DNA from: an uncultured Oscillospiraceae bacterium | GTDB lineage: Bacteria; Bacillota; Clostridia; Oscillospirales; Oscillospiraceae | DNA: 64,000 nt | NCBI GenBank assembly: GCA_947625845.1 | Contig: CANQQB010000005.1 | Span: 1-64,000, forward strand | Reading direction: 5' to 3' | Shown: one piece after another, positions 18,302 to 26,994 of the stretch | Numbering within the stretch: position 1 is the first letter of the stretch | Layout: each line of letters begins with the position of its first letter | Translations under genes and position numbers: made by a program | Notes under the pieces: model-generated | Database searches by the model: none | What the model saw: the letters and a program-made list of their open reading frames with translations, nothing else | Told to the model about the DNA's origin: nothing

Positions 18302-19060
18302 ATGAACCTGCAGATCGTGGTGGCCGCGCACAAGAGCTATCGGATGCCGGAGGACCCGGTCTATCTGCCGGTCCAGGCCGGCCGTGCGCTGCATGAGCCC
18401 TTGCCCTGGCAGGGGGACGACACCGGCGACAATATCAGCGCCAAAAACGCCGAATACTGCGAGCTCACGTGCCTTTACTGGGCCTGGAAGAATCTGGACG
18501 CGGACGCCATCGGCCTGTGCCACTACCGGCGGTATTTCGCCGGCCGGCGTTTTGGACCCCGGTGGTCCCGTGTGCTGACGGGCCAGAGGGCCGCGAAGCT
18601 TCTGGAGCGCGCGCCGGTGCTGGTCCCCCGGCCCCGGCGGTACTATATCGAGACGAACTACAGCCAGTACGCCCACGCCCACAACGGCGCGGACCTGGAC
18701 CTTGTGCGGGACATTTTGTCCGCCCAGGGTGCGCGCTGGACGGCGGCGTTTGACGCCGTGATGGCCCGGACCTGGGGCCACCGGTGGAACATGCTGATCA
18801 TGGACCGTGCCACTCTGGACAAGTACTGCGCCTGGCTTTTCGGCGTGCTCTTTGCATTGGAGCGGCGCGTAGACCTTTCCGGCTATGACGCCTATGGCCG
18901 GCGGGTGTTCGGCTTCATCGGGGAGCGGCTTCTGGACGTGTGGCTGGAGGCGGAGAACGTCCCGTACCGCCAGACGCCGCTTGTGAACATGGAGAGCCAG
19001 CACTGGCCCCGGAAGATCGCGGCGTTTCTGCGGCGGAAGTTTGCGAGGGAACATGGATAA
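18302..19060 (+). CDS. DUF4422 glycosyltransferase
   Basis: A 252-residue cytoplasmic protein of the DUF4422 family, which occurs in capsule and exopolysaccharide loci as a glycosyltransferase. Family features: the start LQIVVAAHKSYRMPED, GDDTGDNISAKNAEYCELTC, the hallmark W-K-N segment LYWAWKNLDADAIGLCHYRR, YYIETNYSQYAHAHNG, and GFIGERLLDVWL toward the end. The start follows GGGAGAGGGACGG. It overlaps the next glycosyltransferase gene by 8 bases. Donor and acceptor sugars are unknown. Confidence 0.9.
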   Translation: MNLQIVVAAHKSYRMPEDPVYLPVQAGRALHEPLPWQGDDTGDNISAKNAEYCELTCLYWAWKNLDADAIGLCHYRRYFAGRRFGPRWSRVLTGQRAAKLLERAPVLVPRPRRYYIETNYSQYAHAHNGADLDLVRDILSAQGARWTAAFDAVMARTWGHRWNMLIMDRATLDKYCAWLFGVLFALERRVDLSGYDAYGRRVFGFIGERLLDVWLEAENVPYRQTPLVNMESQHWPRKIAAFLRRKFAREHG

Positions 19061-19964
19061 TGGGAAGACGGTCGCCGCCGTGGTGGTGACGCGGGACAGG
19101 CTTGCGCTTTTGCAGGAGTGCGTGGCGCGGCTTCTGGCCCAGAGCCGGCCCTGCGACGTGCTGGTGATAGACAACGCCTCCGTGGACGGCACGGACAAGT
19201 GGCTGGCTCAGTGCGCGGCGCGGGAGCCGCGCGTCCGCTGCCGGCGGCTTGCCAACAACACCGGCGGCGCCGGCGGCTTCAACTGCGGCATGCGCTGGGC
19301 CGTCGAAGAGGGCTGGGATTACGTCTGGCTCATGGACGACGACTGCATGCCCGGCCCGGACGCGCTGGAAAAGCTTTTGGACGCGGACGCGCTGCTGGGC
19401 GGGCCGGAGCATTACGGCTTTGTATCCAGCCTGGTGCTGTGGACGGACGGGAACCCCTGCGTGATGAACCGCCAAAGACCCAGCCGGGAGAGAGCGCCGG
19501 AGGCCTTGGCGCAAAAGGGCGTGGTCCGGGTGGATCAGGCCACGTTTGTGTCGCTTCTTTTCCCGACGGAAACGGTCCGGTCTTTCGGTCTGCCCATCCG
19601 GGAATACTTCATCTGGGGGGACGACATCGAGTACACCCGCCGTATCGCGGTCCGGGGAGGCCGGGCCTGCTATCTGGTCCGGGACAGTCAGGTGACCCAC
19701 GCCATGGCCCGCAACGGCGGCAGCAACGTGGCCACAGACGCGCCGGCCCGTCTGGAGCGCTACCGCATATCCTTCCGCAACGAGAGCTACACATACCGTC
19801 AGGAGGGACTGCGCGGCGTGGCCCACTACCTGGCCCGCTGTGCCCGCAGCGCCTGGTGGATACTGACCCGCGCCCGGAACCACCGCCTGTGGCGGCTTTG
19901 GACCCTGGCGAAGGGTATGGCCCAGGGACTGGTCTTCCGGCCGAAGATCGAGTATATCCGGTAA
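19053..19964 (+). CDS. Glycosyltransferase family 2, galactofuranosyl/rhamnosyl-transferase-like
   Basis: A 303-residue GT-A enzyme. It has the nucleotide-sugar fold AAVVVTRDRLALLQECV, the DxD-type motif WLMDDDCMPGPDALEKLL, an NNTGGAGGFNCGM segment and IWGDDIEYTRRI, a combination typical of GlfT2-like galactofuranosyl and rhamnosyl transferases. The ATG at 19053 follows GCGAGGGA; a TTG at 19041 is less likely. A link to galactofuranose is interesting because a remnant of UDP-galactopyranose mutase is fused to the TagH-like gene of the same locus. Exact sugar uncertain. Confidence 0.88.
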   Translation: MDNGKTVAAVVVTRDRLALLQECVARLLAQSRPCDVLVIDNASVDGTDKWLAQCAAREPRVRCRRLANNTGGAGGFNCGMRWAVEEGWDYVWLMDDDCMPGPDALEKLLDADALLGGPEHYGFVSSLVLWTDGNPCVMNRQRPSRERAPEALAQKGVVRVDQATFVSLLFPTETVRSFGLPIREYFIWGDDIEYTRRIAVRGGRACYLVRDSQVTHAMARNGGSNVATDAPARLERYRISFRNESYTYRQEGLRGVAHYLARCARSAWWILTRARNHRLWRLWTLAKGMAQGLVFRPKIEYIR

Positions 19965-19995
19965 CGGGAAAGTAGTGGGAAGGGGAGACAGCCAT

Positions 19996-20793
19996 TTGGA
20001 CGAACGGGACGACGCTCTGCGCGCCAGGCAGCTTGCTGAGCTGGCCGGGCTTTTGGAGCTTCACCGGGTGTGCCGGGCCAACGGCCTGCGCTATTACCTC
20101 ACCGGCGGCACGCTTTTGGGTGCGGTGCGCCACCGGGGCTTCATCCCCTGGGACGACGATATGGACATCATCGTCCCCCGGCCGGATTTTGACCGGCTCA
20201 TGGACCTGTGCGTGCATGGGCACGCCCTGGGACCGGACTACTACGTCCAGACGGCGGAGACGGACCAGACCTACCCCCACGTCTTTGCCAAGCTGCGCCG
20301 CGGTCCTGTCCGGCCGTACGCCCAGCTCATGGGGCGGGACGAGGGATTTATCGACATCTTCCCCCTGGACAAATGCCCGGACGGCAAAGTACTGGCCCAG
20401 TTTTATTTCGGCTGGCTGCACGTATTGAATAACGCCATTTTATACCACACGGAGGAAGGCTTTGTCTGCACGTTCAGGCATAGATATCTCTTCCCCCTGT
20501 GGCGGCTGATGCGCCGTTTTTCCGTGAAGCGCCTGACGGCCATGCGCGTTTGGCTGCGCCGGACGATGGATAAGCTGTCCAGCGGCAAGCTCTACGCCAA
20601 CGTAGGCGGCATCTACGGCTACCCTCGCGAGGTCTGCCAGGCGGACTGGTTCGCCAGGCCGGCGGAGCTCTCCTTTGAGGGCCATATGCTGTCCGTACCG
20701 GCCGGCTGGGACGGGCTTTTGACGCGCATGTTCGGCGACTATATGACCCCGCCCCCGGAGGAAGAGCGTCACGGCCATTCCCCCATGGGTTGA
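19996..20793 (+). CDS. LicD-family phosphotransferase (phosphocholine-type transfer)
   Basis: A 265-residue LicD family protein. The nucleotidyltransferase-fold signature is YYLTGGTLLGAVRHRGFIPW followed by DDDMDIIVPRPDFDRL, with FIDIFPLDKCPDG downstream. LicD proteins transfer phosphocholine or a similar phospho-substituent from CDP-linked donors onto cell-wall polymers. The likely start is TTG at 19996, because AAGGGGAG lies 8 bases upstream; a GTG at 19975 has a weaker site. A protein with choline-binding-type repeats is encoded about 9 kb away, which fits phosphocholine decoration. No choline uptake or activation gene (licA, licC) is in the window. Confidence 0.87.
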   Translation: MDERDDALRARQLAELAGLLELHRVCRANGLRYYLTGGTLLGAVRHRGFIPWDDDMDIIVPRPDFDRLMDLCVHGHALGPDYYVQTAETDQTYPHVFAKLRRGPVRPYAQLMGRDEGFIDIFPLDKCPDGKVLAQFYFGWLHVLNNAILYHTEEGFVCTFRHRYLFPLWRLMRRFSVKRLTAMRVWLRRTMDKLSSGKLYANVGGIYGYPREVCQADWFARPAELSFEGHMLSVPAGWDGLLTRMFGDYMTPPPEEERHGHSPMG

Positions 20794-20794
20794 C

Positions 20795-20826
20795 GGGGGA
20801 GCTCGAGGGGGGAGCCCGCCTCGAAT
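20795..20826. repeat. Short GC palindrome, copy 1
   Basis: GGGGGAGCTCGAGG begins a hairpin with arms TCGAGG and CCTCGA. A near copy, GGGGGAGCTCGAGGGGGG..., is at 26876-26912 after the last gene of the same locus. The two copies bracket six genes of the polymer locus. Confidence 0.6.
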
Positions 20827-20853
20827 GGGAAATGATAAAGAGAAAGGTTTTTT

Positions 20854-22146
20854 ATGAGCGAGAGACAGATGCAGGCCGCGATCATAGCCCTGGCCGTTTT
20901 GTGGTTTATCACGTTCCTGCGGACGAAGACTGGCAGATGGCTGCGCAAGGCGGTCAAACGGACGCTGGTGGAGGCGGTGTATTACGCGCTGTGGCTCCTG
21001 CCCCGAGACAAAGATCTGGTCCTGTTCACGGCGGAGGAGGGCAACAGCTTTTCCGGCAACCCGAAGTATCTTTTTTTCCAGGCGCAGAAGTACGAAAACC
21101 TGCGCTGCGTGTGGGTCACGAAGAACCCCGAGGTGTGCAAGACCGTCCAGGCGCTGGGCTATGAGGCATGCATGCTCCAAAGCCCCCGTGGCCGTTGGCT
21201 CCAGCTCCGGGCCGGCACGCTTATCCACACCAACTCCCTGAAGGAGGAATTTGACTACGTACTGGCGGCCGGCGCGGTGAGCGTCAACACCTGGCACGGG
21301 GTAGGCCTGAAGCGGGTGTGGTACCGCAACCCCAACGCCTTTTCCGGCAAGTGGATGGCGGCGCCCCCGTCGCTGCGGCGGAGCTACAATCTGCGCTGGG
21401 CCGGCCTGAACGCCGCGCGGGAGAATTATTTCATCAGCACCAGCGAGGAAGTGAGCGCCTACTATCCCGCCACCTACAACGTCCCGGCCGACCACGTGCT
21501 TGACCTGGGGCAGGCCCGCAACGACGTGTTTTTCGACGACAGCCTGGAGGAGGGCCGGCTTCCCGAGCCGTTCAAAAAGGGTAAGGTCATCCTGTACATG
21601 CCCACCTACCGGGCCTATAACGTGCGCAAGCAGGGACCGGAGAGCGTGGGCAGCGCCATCGACTTTGAAAAGCTGTCCGCCATGCTGAAAAAATACGGTT
21701 ACACCTTTGTGGTGAAGCAGCACCGTTTCAACACCGGCGGCGAGGACAGGACCCAAAAATACGACAACATCGTGGACATCTCCGAGCTGAACTACGCGCT
21801 GGACCCGCAGATGCTTTTGAAGTACACCGACGTGCTGGTCACGGACTATTCCAGCTGCTATACGGATTTTTTGCTTCTGGACCGGCCGGTGGTGTTTTAT
21901 TGCTACGACATGGAGTATTATCTGTCCAAGTGGGACTTCAACTTTGCTTACGACTACGTGACCCCAGGCCCCCGCGCCTTTTATTCCGACCAGCTCATCG
22001 CCGAGCTTGAAAAGCTCTTACAGGGCCGGGACGAATACGAATCGGAGCGCCAGCGGGTCAAGCGGGTGTTCTATTCCCCGGAAAATCAGGGACCCGTGGC
22101 GGCGAAGCAGATGGACTACATCGTCAAGAATATCATGAAGAGGTGA
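20854..22146 (+). CDS. CDP-glycerol glycerophosphotransferase family protein (TagB/TagF-like)
   Basis: A 430-residue protein with an N-terminal membrane-associated helix (about 8-24). Hallmarks of the poly(glycerol/ribitol phosphate) transferase family: SVNTWHGVGLKRVWYRNP (the 'HG...K' motif), ILYMPTYRAYN, VVKQHRFNT, and VLVTDYSSCYTDFLLLDRPV with the 'TDYSS...D' motif. These enzymes use CDP-glycerol or CDP-ribitol to prime or polymerise teichoic acids on the inner face of the membrane. Two downstream genes can make CDP-ribitol, so a ribitol phosphate donor is likely. Start ATG follows AGAAAGG. Confidence 0.92.
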   Translation: MSERQMQAAIIALAVLWFITFLRTKTGRWLRKAVKRTLVEAVYYALWLLPRDKDLVLFTAEEGNSFSGNPKYLFFQAQKYENLRCVWVTKNPEVCKTVQALGYEACMLQSPRGRWLQLRAGTLIHTNSLKEEFDYVLAAGAVSVNTWHGVGLKRVWYRNPNAFSGKWMAAPPSLRRSYNLRWAGLNAARENYFISTSEEVSAYYPATYNVPADHVLDLGQARNDVFFDDSLEEGRLPEPFKKGKVILYMPTYRAYNVRKQGPESVGSAIDFEKLSAMLKKYGYTFVVKQHRFNTGGEDRTQKYDNIVDISELNYALDPQMLLKYTDVLVTDYSSCYTDFLLLDRPVVFYCYDMEYYLSKWDFNFAYDYVTPGPRAFYSDQLIAELEKLLQGRDEYESERQRVKRVFYSPENQGPVAAKQMDYIVKNIMKR

Positions 22147-22153
22147 CAAACAA

Positions 22154-22837
22154 GTGTACAGCGTAGTGATCCTGGCCGGCGGCACCGGCAGCCGGATGCA
22201 CCGGGAGGTACCGAAGCAGTTTTTGGCCCTGGCGGGCAAGCCCATGATCCTGCACACCCTGGAGCGCCTGGAGCGCATCGACCGGGTAGGCGAGGTGGTG
22301 GTGGCCTGCCACAGCCAGTATAAGGACCTGCTGAAAATGCACATCGCGGCTTATATGCTGAAAAAGCCCTATACGATCGTGGACGGTGGCGAGACCCGCC
22401 AGCAGTCTGCCTATCTTGGCGTCAGCGCGGCCAAATATGAGGACATCATCATCCATGAGGCTGCCCGGCCGTTCGTGACCACCGGGGAGTTTCAGGCGCT
22501 GATGGATTGCGACGCGCCCAGCGCCACCTACGGTCTGGACATCCCCTTCACCGTCTCCGTGCAAAAGGGCGGCATGATCGCCGGCATTTTGGAGCGGGAC
22601 AGTCTGGTGAACATCCAGCTTCCCCAGAAGCTCAAGCGCACGCCGCTGCTGGCCGCCTACGAAAAGGCGGCAAAGGACGGGCTCGTCTTCACCGAGGACA
22701 CCAGCCTTCTTTACCACTACACCAACGCTCCGATCCGGGTCCTGCCGGGCACGCCCAACAACATCAAGGTCACCGACTCCGTGGACCTGATAGCCGGCGA
22801 AGCGATATACAGAGAGTACATTGTCGGGAGGGACTGA
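22154..22837 (+). CDS. tarI: Ribitol-5-phosphate cytidylyltransferase-like (IspD/TarI family)
   Basis: A 227-residue cytidylyltransferase. The CTP-binding motif VVILAGGTGSRMHREVPKQF is at the N-terminus, with VDGGETRQQSAYLGV and VLIHEAARPF-type segment IIIHEAARPFVT. The family contains both IspD (isoprenoid) and TarI (ribitol phosphate). The neighbouring SDR reductase and glycerol/ribitol-phosphate transferase favour TarI. The start is GTG at 22154, 7 bases after the end of the transferase gene, with GAGGTG upstream. Confidence 0.85.
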   Translation: MYSVVILAGGTGSRMHREVPKQFLALAGKPMILHTLERLERIDRVGEVVVACHSQYKDLLKMHIAAYMLKKPYTIVDGGETRQQSAYLGVSAAKYEDIIIHEAARPFVTTGEFQALMDCDAPSATYGLDIPFTVSVQKGGMIAGILERDSLVNIQLPQKLKRTPLLAAYEKAAKDGLVFTEDTSLLYHYTNAPIRVLPGTPNNIKVTDSVDLIAGEAIYREYIVGRD

Positions 22838-22840
22838 CGG

Positions 22841-23545
22841 ATGAGGACATGCATCATTACCGGTGCGGGCAGCGGCATCGGCCGCGCGGCGGCCATAGCC
22901 GTGGCGGCGGCAGGCGAGTATGAATACCTGGCGCTGATCGGCCGGTCGATGGATAAGCTGGAGGAGACGAAGAGCCGCATGCAGACCGCCTCCCAGGTGG
23001 AGCTTTTCGCCTTCGATCTGGCGGACCTGGAGGCCATCCCGGCGCTGGTGAAGGACATCTATGAAAAGACCGGGGAGATCACCTGCCTTTTGAACATCGC
23101 CGGCTATACGGACCCCCAGCCCCTTCTGACCACCTCTCTGGAGAGCATGCGCCTTACCTATGAGACGAACGTGTTCGCGCCGTTCATGCTGATACGGGAG
23201 TGCGCCCGGTACATGCGCCTGAACCGGGACGGGGCAAAGATACTGAACGTGGCGTCCACGGCGGGCATCACCCCCCGTCCCGGCTGGCTGAGCTACGCTT
23301 CCAGCAAGGCGGCGGTGGTGAGCATGTCCGAGACGCTGGCGGAGGAGCTGGCGGAGTACGGCATCCGTGTCTACTGCATCTCCCCCGGCCGGTGCGCCAC
23401 GGCCCTGCGCCGGAAGCTGGCCCCCAACGAGGACCAGTCGAAGATCATGCAGCCTGAGGACGTGGGCCGCATCATATGCACCCTTGTCTCCCGGAGCGAG
23501 CACTGTCTGGATGGGCAGAACATCATCGTCCGCAAGAAGCTATGA
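22841..23545 (+). CDS. Short-chain dehydrogenase, probable ribulose-5-phosphate reductase
   Basis: A 234-residue SDR enzyme with the cofactor motif TGAGSGIGRAAA near the N-terminus, NIAGYTD for the NAG motif, catalytic Ser in NVASTAGI and the YASSK (Tyr-x-x-x-Lys) motif. Directly downstream of a TarI-like cytidylyltransferase by 3 bases, it matches the pairing in Haemophilus Bcs1, where an SDR reduces ribulose-5-phosphate to ribitol-5-phosphate before CDP transfer. Substrate is inferred from context. It overlaps the next gene by ATGA. Confidence 0.82.
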   Translation: MRTCIITGAGSGIGRAAAIAVAAAGEYEYLALIGRSMDKLEETKSRMQTASQVELFAFDLADLEAIPALVKDIYEKTGEITCLLNIAGYTDPQPLLTTSLESMRLTYETNVFAPFMLIRECARYMRLNRDGAKILNVASTAGITPRPGWLSYASSKAAVVSMSETLAEELAEYGIRVYCISPGRCATALRRKLAPNEDQSKIMQPEDVGRIICTLVSRSEHCLDGQNIIVRKKL

Positions 23546-24375
23546 GCGGGAGCAAGAGCGCGGGTGCCAAAAAGCCCGGCCTCATCAAGAGGCTTGGCCT
23601 TGCCCGCACCGCCAAAACACTGAAACGCTACCAGTTCCTCTTTGAGGAACTGGTAAAACGTGATTTTAAAAAGAAATATAAGCGCACCGTTCTGGGCATG
23701 GGCTGGAGCATCCTGGCCCCGCTGCTGCAATTGCTGGTGATGGCCATGGTGTTCACCCGCCTTCTGGGGAAGGACACGCCCCACTTTGTCATCTACATGT
23801 TCTGCGGCAACCTGGTTTTCACGTTCTTCAAGGACGCCACCAAGGGCGGCATGGGCACCATCATGGAAAACGCCGGCATCTTCACCAAGGTGAACGTGCC
23901 CAAGTACCTGTTCCTGCTGTCCCGGAACGTGCAGGCCCTCATAAACTTCGGCCTCATCCTGGTGGTGTTCTTTGTCTTTGTGGCCTTTGACGGCCTTCCC
24001 TTCACCTGGAAGTTCCTGTGCCTTATCTACCCCATATGCGGCCTGACGATCTTCAACATCGGCGTAGGGCTGATTTTGTCGGCGCTGTACGTCTTTTTCC
24101 GGGACACCCAGTACCTCTACGACGTGTTCACCCAGCTTTTGATGTACATGTCGGCCATCTTCTACCCCGTGACCCGCTTCCCGGAGCAGATCCAGCGGCT
24201 GTTCCTCATCAATCCGGTGTATGTGTTCATCCGCTATTTCCGGCTGATCGTGATAGACTCGGCGGTGCCCAGCCTGGCCTACCACATGCTGATTTTGGCG
24301 GACGTGGCGGTGGTGCTTGTCATCGGCTGCGCCATTTACAAAAAGTGCAACACCGAATTTTTATACTATGTGTGA
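23542..24375 (+). CDS. Teichoic-acid/polysaccharide ABC transporter permease (TagG-like)
   Basis: A 277-residue ABC-2 type permease with six membrane segments. The N-terminal amphipathic part contains FEELVKRDFKKKYKRTVLG, the conserved connection to the first membrane helix, followed by GWSILAPLLQLLVMAMVF, and the last helices include YMSAIFYPVTRFPEQIQ and NPVYVFIRYFRLIV. It exports lipid-linked surface polymer together with the downstream ATPase. The ATG at 23542 is inside the TGA of the SDR gene. Confidence 0.92.
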   Translation: MSGSKSAGAKKPGLIKRLGLARTAKTLKRYQFLFEELVKRDFKKKYKRTVLGMGWSILAPLLQLLVMAMVFTRLLGKDTPHFVIYMFCGNLVFTFFKDATKGGMGTIMENAGIFTKVNVPKYLFLLSRNVQALINFGLILVVFFVFVAFDGLPFTWKFLCLIYPICGLTIFNIGVGLILSALYVFFRDTQYLYDVFTQLLMYMSAIFYPVTRFPEQIQRLFLINPVYVFIRYFRLIVIDSAVPSLAYHMLILADVAVVLVIGCAIYKKCNTEFLYYV

Positions 24376-24387
24376 GGGTGGACTGAT

Positions 24388-25464
24388 ATGAGCATACTGG
24401 AAGTACGCGGCGTGTCCATCCGCTATATCTCCGGGGATTTCAAGAACATCGGCCTGAAAGAGTACGTCATGCGCCGCCTGACCCACAACTACCACGTGAC
24501 GGAGTTCTGGGCAGACAAGGACGTGTCCTTCACCCTGGACAAGGGGGAGATGCTGGGCATCATCGGCAGCAACGGCGCGGGTAAGAGCACGCTTTTGAAG
24601 GCCGTGTCCGGCATCATGGAGCCCACGGAGGGCACGGTGAAGCGCAAGGGCAACATCGCGGCCCTTCTGGAGCTGGCCAGCGGCTTTGACAAGGAGCTGA
24701 CCGTCCGGGAGAACACCTATCTGCGCGGCGCCATGCTGGGGTATACCCGCAAATTCATGGACGGCGCCTATGACGAGATCATCCAATTCGCGGAGCTGGA
24801 GGACTTTCAGGACCGTCCCTTCAAGCAGCTGTCCAGCGGCATGAAGAGCCGCCTGGCCTTTTCCATCGCCTCCATGGTCCAGCCGGACATCCTCATATTG
24901 GACGAGGTACTCTCGGTTGGCGACGGAGCCTTTCGCGCCCGGAGCGAGGCCAAGATGCGCCAGATCATCGCCGGCGGCGCGGCCACCATTCTGGTGTCCC
25001 ACTCTCTGACCCAGGTCCGGCAGCTTTGCACCAAGGTCCTGTGGCTGGAAAAGGGCCAGCAGATCGCCTTGGGGGACACGGCGGTGCTGTGCAGCCTATA
25101 CCAGCAGTTTTTGGACAAGACCCTGAAGCTGGACGGAGCCAAAAAGGCGTGGGAGTGGCTCCACGGCCATTACGACTGTCTCGTCGTTGGCGCGGGATCC
25201 TATGGCGCGTCTTTTGCCCGGGAGACGGCGGACCGGGGCTGCACATGCCTGGTGATAGACGGGCAGGACCTACAGGAGGGCCACGGCGACGGGAAGAAAA
25301 AGAACGACCCGCCGGCCCCGGAGGACCTCCGGGTGAAGGAGCTTCTGAAAGGAATCCCCACCGTGCGCGGCGTGAGCTATGAGACGCTGGCGAACGCCTT
25401 TCCCGGTATCGCGGACAAGGTGATTTTTGAACCCACCGCCGCCGGCGCAGGAAGCGAGACATGA
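24388..25464 (+). CDS. Polymer-export ABC ATPase (TagH-like) with a fused UDP-galactopyranose-mutase remnant
   Basis: A 358-residue protein in two parts. Residues 1-250 are an ABC ATPase: Walker A GIIGSNGAGKST (58-69), signature LSSGMKSRLAF (148-158), Walker B ILILDEVLSVGD and the H-loop ILVSHS. From residue 261 the sequence changes to HYDCLVVGAGSYGASFARET, ADRGCTCLVIDG, the FAD-binding start of UDP-galactopyranose mutase (Glf), but the following IGGN segment and the catalytic body are missing; only a tail like GIADKVIFEP of Glf remains. The chimera reads in frame to 25464 and overlaps the sugar transferase by ATGA. The transporter role is firm; the Glf part cannot be catalytic. Confidence 0.88.
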   Translation: MSILEVRGVSIRYISGDFKNIGLKEYVMRRLTHNYHVTEFWADKDVSFTLDKGEMLGIIGSNGAGKSTLLKAVSGIMEPTEGTVKRKGNIAALLELASGFDKELTVRENTYLRGAMLGYTRKFMDGAYDEIIQFAELEDFQDRPFKQLSSGMKSRLAFSIASMVQPDILILDEVLSVGDGAFRARSEAKMRQIIAGGAATILVSHSLTQVRQLCTKVLWLEKGQQIALGDTAVLCSLYQQFLDKTLKLDGAKKAWEWLHGHYDCLVVGAGSYGASFARETADRGCTCLVIDGQDLQEGHGDGKKKNDPPAPEDLRVKELLKGIPTVRGVSYETLANAFPGIADKVIFEPTAAGAGSET

Positions 25465-26849
25465 TAAGAGAAAACCAGAAGATACTGAATAATCTGCACG
25501 TGCTCAGCGACGGCGCGATCCTTTTCCTGTCCTTCCCGCTGGCCTACTGGTTCCGGTTCACCGTCCTGCACGGAGTGGCGCTGATCCCACTTGGCAGCTA
25601 CGTGCTGATGGGTGCGGTGTACACGGTCGCGCAGCTTTTCACCTACGCCGCCTTCGGCCTTTACCAGAGCTACCGCCGGGCAAGTCTTGGCCGGGAGCTG
25701 AAGCGCCTGTGGGAGGCCACGGCCCTGGTCATGGCGGTGCTGCTGGGCTGGATGTTCCTGGACAAGCGCATGGTGAACTACTCCCGCGGTCTGCTGGCCG
25801 TGGCGTTCGTGCTGAGCGGCGGGATATTGAGCCTAAAGCGCTGCGTCCTGCGCGGCGCGCTGCACAAGGCCCGCAGCGAGGGGTACAACCAGAAGCACGT
25901 GCTGCTGGTCGGCGGCGGACCCCTGGCGCAGAAATACCTGCGGGAGATACAGGCCGAGAGGGAGCTGGGCTATAACGCCCTGGGCTACGTGTCCGAGGAG
26001 GACGAGAACAACGGTCTTCGCCGCCTTGGTGGCTTTGGGGAGCTTGCCCGGCTCTTGGACGAGACCGCCCCGGACGAGGTGGTGGCCGCTCTGGAGCCCG
26101 CGGACGTGTGGCGCATGCCGAAGATCATCACCTTGTGCAACCAGGCCGGCGTGCGGCTTTATATCATCCCCTTTTACGAGGAATACATGTCCCCCAACCC
26201 CCAGATCGACTCTCTGGACGGCATCCCCCTGATGAACATCCGGTACATCCCGCTGGACAGTTGGGTGAACGCGTTCGTCAAGCGCGCGGAGGATATTATC
26301 GGTTCCGCGCTGTTGCTGCTGCTGCTGTCGCCTGTGATGCTGGTGTGCGCCATTGGGGTGAAGCTATCCTCCCCCGGCCCGGTGATCTTCAAGCAGGAGC
26401 GGGTAGGCAAGGACAACAAACCCTTCACCATGTACAAATTCCGCTCCATGCGCGCCAACGACCGGGAGCAGGACGGCTGGAGCGGCCAGGCGGACGACCG
26501 GCGCACGAAATTCGGCGCGATTTTGCGCAAGTGTTCTCTGGACGAGCTTCCCCAGCTCTGGAACGTGCTGAAGGGGGACATGAGCCTGGTAGGCCCCCGG
26601 CCGGAGGTACCCCACTTCGTGGAGAAGTTCCGTGGTGAGGTACCCATGTACATGGTCAAGCACCAGGTCCGTCCCGGCATGACCGGCTGGGCACAGGTCC
26701 ACGACCTGCGGGGGGACACCTCCATCGAAAAGCGTGTCGAGCACGACATCTACTACATAGAGAACTGGAGCGTCTGGCTCGATATACAAATTTTGTTCCT
26801 GACGGTATTTGGCGGCAAGTTCATCAACGACGAGACGGGTGGGACTTAA
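25461..26849 (+). CDS. Polyprenyl-phosphate sugar-1-phosphate transferase (initiating enzyme)
   Basis: A 462-residue membrane enzyme of the WbaP/CpsE type. Four N-terminal membrane segments, a nucleotide-binding-like central domain (HVLLVGGGPLAQKYLREI) and the C-terminal catalytic domain: membrane helix SALLLLLLSPVMLVCAIGV, FKQERVGKDNKPFTMYKFRS, SLDELPQLWNVLKGDMSLVG, PRPEVPHFVE and GMTGWAQVHDLRGDTSIEKR. It loads the first sugar phosphate onto the lipid carrier at the start of polymer synthesis. A second partial copy of its last 30 codons is at 26995-27087, and its own last six residues (after FINDE) differ from that copy. Confidence 0.93.
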   Translation: MIRENQKILNNLHVLSDGAILFLSFPLAYWFRFTVLHGVALIPLGSYVLMGAVYTVAQLFTYAAFGLYQSYRRASLGRELKRLWEATALVMAVLLGWMFLDKRMVNYSRGLLAVAFVLSGGILSLKRCVLRGALHKARSEGYNQKHVLLVGGGPLAQKYLREIQAERELGYNALGYVSEEDENNGLRRLGGFGELARLLDETAPDEVVAALEPADVWRMPKIITLCNQAGVRLYIIPFYEEYMSPNPQIDSLDGIPLMNIRYIPLDSWVNAFVKRAEDIIGSALLLLLLSPVMLVCAIGVKLSSPGPVIFKQERVGKDNKPFTMYKFRSMRANDREQDGWSGQADDRRTKFGAILRKCSLDELPQLWNVLKGDMSLVGPRPEVPHFVEKFRGEVPMYMVKHQVRPGMTGWAQVHDLRGDTSIEKRVEHDIYYIENWSVWLDIQILFLTVFGGKFINDETGGT

Positions 26850-26875
26850 AAGACGCGGGACCGTACGTCAAGCAA

Positions 26876-26912
26876 GGGGGAGCTCGAGGGGGGCGGGAGC
26901 CCCGCCTCGAAT
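26876..26912. repeat. Short GC palindrome, copy 2
   Basis: GGGGGAGCTCGAGGGGGG then GCGGGAGCCCCGCCTCGAAT; arms TCGAGG/CCTCGA. Similar to 20795-20826 with a longer hairpin. Confidence 0.6.
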
Positions 26913-26918
26913 AGGATC

Positions 26919-26992
26919 TGACGCCCCGCGCTTTGCGCGGCGAGCGTAGCGAGGACTTTTGCGCCGTTTACGGCGCGAAAGTACTGGCGTCA
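26919..26992. mobile_element. 74-bp miniature inverted-repeat element candidate
   Basis: Terminal inverted repeats TGACGCC (26919-26925) and GGCGTCA (26986-26992) enclose two small hairpins, CGCGC-TTT-GCGCG and GCGCC-GTTTAC-GGCGC. It lies between the sugar transferase stop and the duplicated 3' end. No coding capacity. Confidence 0.5.
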
Positions 26993-26994
26993 TT

